From: Trichopria drosophilae | Taxonomy: Eukaryota; Arthropoda; Insecta; Hymenoptera; Diapriidae | Assembly (NCBI GenBank): GCA_030407085.1 | Contig: CM059585.1 | Coordinates: 12,827,001 to 12,891,000 of the forward strand | Reading direction: 5' to 3' | Length of the DNA stretch: 64,000 nt | In this document: piece after piece, positions 55,601-58,600 of the stretch | Numbering within the stretch: the first letter of the stretch is position 1 | Layout: the number at the start of each line of letters is the position of its first letter | The notes under the pieces: model-generated | The model's input: only the letters and a program-made list of their open reading frames with translations | Database searches by the model: none | Told to the model about the DNA's origin: nothing | Translations under genes and position numbers: made by a program

Positions 55601-58600
55601 AGGCGATACAGATGATCCAAGGCTTCATGAAGCGGCACGAGCAATTCGAAGAAAAGCACGGTAAAAAAGATCGAAGGATCATGGAGCTGGAGATGGAGAT
55701 CAGTAGGTTGCGAAGCTCAGAAAGTACAAAGGCTGGAAAAAGTCACTCCTCCGTGAGGAGAAACCTCAGCAACGAAATGGCGGACAACCAAGAACGGGAA
55801 CATGGAAATCATGTAAGTTTTTTCTTTTTGTAAGAATTATTTATTACAAAATATTTAAAAAAAATTATGCAAATTATGAAGTAAGTATATTGCAAAGAAA
55901 AATTTAAATACAAAATGAAATCAGTTTATAAAAACAATGAGGGTTAACTTCATTAGATTTATGTATGGTTAGTAAAAGCTTCTTTCTTTTTAATTATTAA
56001 AACATGGAATAAATTTTTTTGGTTATGCAAAGTTTAAGTTTCTTTTTTTTCTGCTTATTTCAGAGCACGTGAGAGTATGCGAACGCTTCTTCTACTTTCC
56101 CTTGTTTTCTTTGTAGAATTTTTTTTTTCGTAGATTAATTTATTTTCGACAATTATCGAACTAGCGACGGAAAGAGCCGATTACAAATCACGATTTTTCT
56201 AAATGACCGGCGCTAGGGCAGATCGAGAACGAGCCATTCGAAACGGTGATTCTAAATATATACAAGCGTTCGGGATACTGTTTCGCGATTTTTACGTCAC
56301 CGACTTTTTTCCGACGCGAATGTTTTGTAAGAGTTTATGATAAGCGAAGAATATTTATATTTTTTTTTATCGTGTTATTGTAATTACGTAAGTTAACGCT
56401 CAATTTTCTCTAAAAGAGATGGATTGAAATTTTATGGACATGTTTTTTTTTAGTTAGTTATGAGAATCAATTCCCAAAAGGAATTGATGGGTATTTTTGA
56501 AAATAATTTATGCGTTTGTCGTAGAATGTTTCTTAAATTCTATAAACGACAAGTAAATACGATTTGCGATTAAATCGTTAAAAAAAAATACGTAAATTAT
56601 TATTGGAATGAATAGAAATTATGCTTAAAAAATGGTGCAATCGAACATAAATAGTAACTTCAATCTGCATTGAATATTAAAGATTAAATTTTTTGACGCC
56701 GAACAAAAATTATCTTTACAATGATTCAGAACAAGATTGGAGATTATTATTGTGTAGAATTCATGAAATGTTCATTTCGTCATGATTCAGAATTAGAGTA
56801 GAATTTAAAACTTTAATGATTTTCATATTGAAAATTTATTCTGATGTTTATTTTTTTTTAATCATGTCCATATGCGATTGAATGTTGAGCATTTCTGCGT
56901 TGCTTCCTGTAAATAAATATAGTTTTCTACCGACAAATTTTTGAAATATTTTTCGAACAAAAAATTTGAACTTGAAGATTTTTTGTTTGTTGAGCACCGG
57001 AAGAGATTTTTCCTACCCGCACAAGAGGAAAAAAGTGCGACGGTGGTACCCAGAAACCCAAAGATAGGGAGACGCGAAAACTCGCGTTTCGGCTAAGAAT
57101 AGCTAGCGAAGCGAGGCGTCGACACCGAGTTAGCTTCTGCGATTTCATTTCGACTTGCAAGCTGCCACCGCGCGGTACTTCGACACGCAAGATTACAACG
57201 ATAAATACGAATTTTAATAAAAACAATTAACACGAAACGAATAACATTTTTTTTTAGGCTTCGAAAGAAAAAAATAATTTTGTTTGCTTTACATAAAAGT
57301 CGACGTGAAATTGAGTTTTTTTGTTGCCTGCATTAGCGAGGAGTCGTTGCCCGCGAATTTTTTGTTTTCGAGTGCCGTTTTCGAGAAGCTAGAAAATGTT
57401 TTCCTGCTTGTGTGCTTCGATAAGAGTGGAGGTAGGTGCAATGTATGAGTTTTTGTTACGTATATAAATTTTTTTGAGTATGTGAATGTTTTTGGTTGGA
57501 ATAAGGTTCAATAGTGAAGAAAGAAATTTTGGAGTGGGAAAATGTGATTTTTATGTGGAGATTACATAACGATACGGAAGATACGAAGGGGTTATTTGCA
57601 GTCAAAAATCACGACGAATTTTAATATTTCCAATTAGTTTTTATGGTAAAAAAAAGTGGCGTTTTGTTTATTTGTTCATTTTATATTGTTTATGTTATTA
57701 TTAAGGTTTTTGTACGGGCACAGAGTCGTTCAACTGACATAGTGTCATCTATTCTAGGATGATACAGCAAGTCCTCACCTGCGGCGTGCATCCATTCGTT
57801 GTCTGCGAAGCATTCGAACTGTGACTGCACATAACCCCTTAATCACTTTCAATTTTCTTTTGTTCCTGTTAGTCTTTTGTTTGTACTTTTATCAACTGCT
57901 TTTGATCATTTGAACCGTCGAAATGATTGGTGTCCCAGTGATTAGAAAGAAATGTTCGACGGTTACAAAAAGGTACTTTGACAATCAAAATTTCTCATTC
58001 TTTAGATTTTTCGAAATCGTTTCGATATATTCGGTTCATTTTTTTAGTAATTTCATTTTAAGATTTTAATTATTCTGAATGAGTTAAAAAAAAAATTCGC
58101 AAGGTTAGGAATATCATAAATTAACAATGACTAAAAAGGAAAAAAAAAATGTTTTAAGAACAGAAGATTTTGGCAGTTCGTTTTGAGTTTTTAGGCTAAA
58201 GTAATTTTTAGCTACCTCCTAGAATTGTGAGAGTTCAATGCCAGGGAACGAAATTTTATCCACATTTTGTGATCTGAGTCAAATAGTTCGAATGTGTCAT
58301 TCTTTTGCAACTGTTAAAAATGGAGCGTGAATATTGTGTAAGGAATGTTAAAGGTAGATTGCGTTCCTATTTTGATATTTATCAAACAAATTTTTGTTGT
58401 TTTTTTTATAAATTGATTCTTTTAAAATTTAAATTGTTATAATTAATCGAAAATTGGCCCATGTGTGTTTTACAAAATGAAATTTAAAAATATAATAATG
58501 AAGTAAACAAAGATTTAATTAATGCAATTATAAAACTTTGACAGAAAACGTTTGAAAATTGCGGAATAATTCTGAATTTTAAAACTTCACTAGTGGAAAA

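Noticed and set aside
57257..57431. Internal cassette exon using the acceptor TTTTTTTTTAG at 57256
   Set aside because: In phase 0 from exon 7 it meets TAA after about 13 codons; the first-exon reading is more economical.
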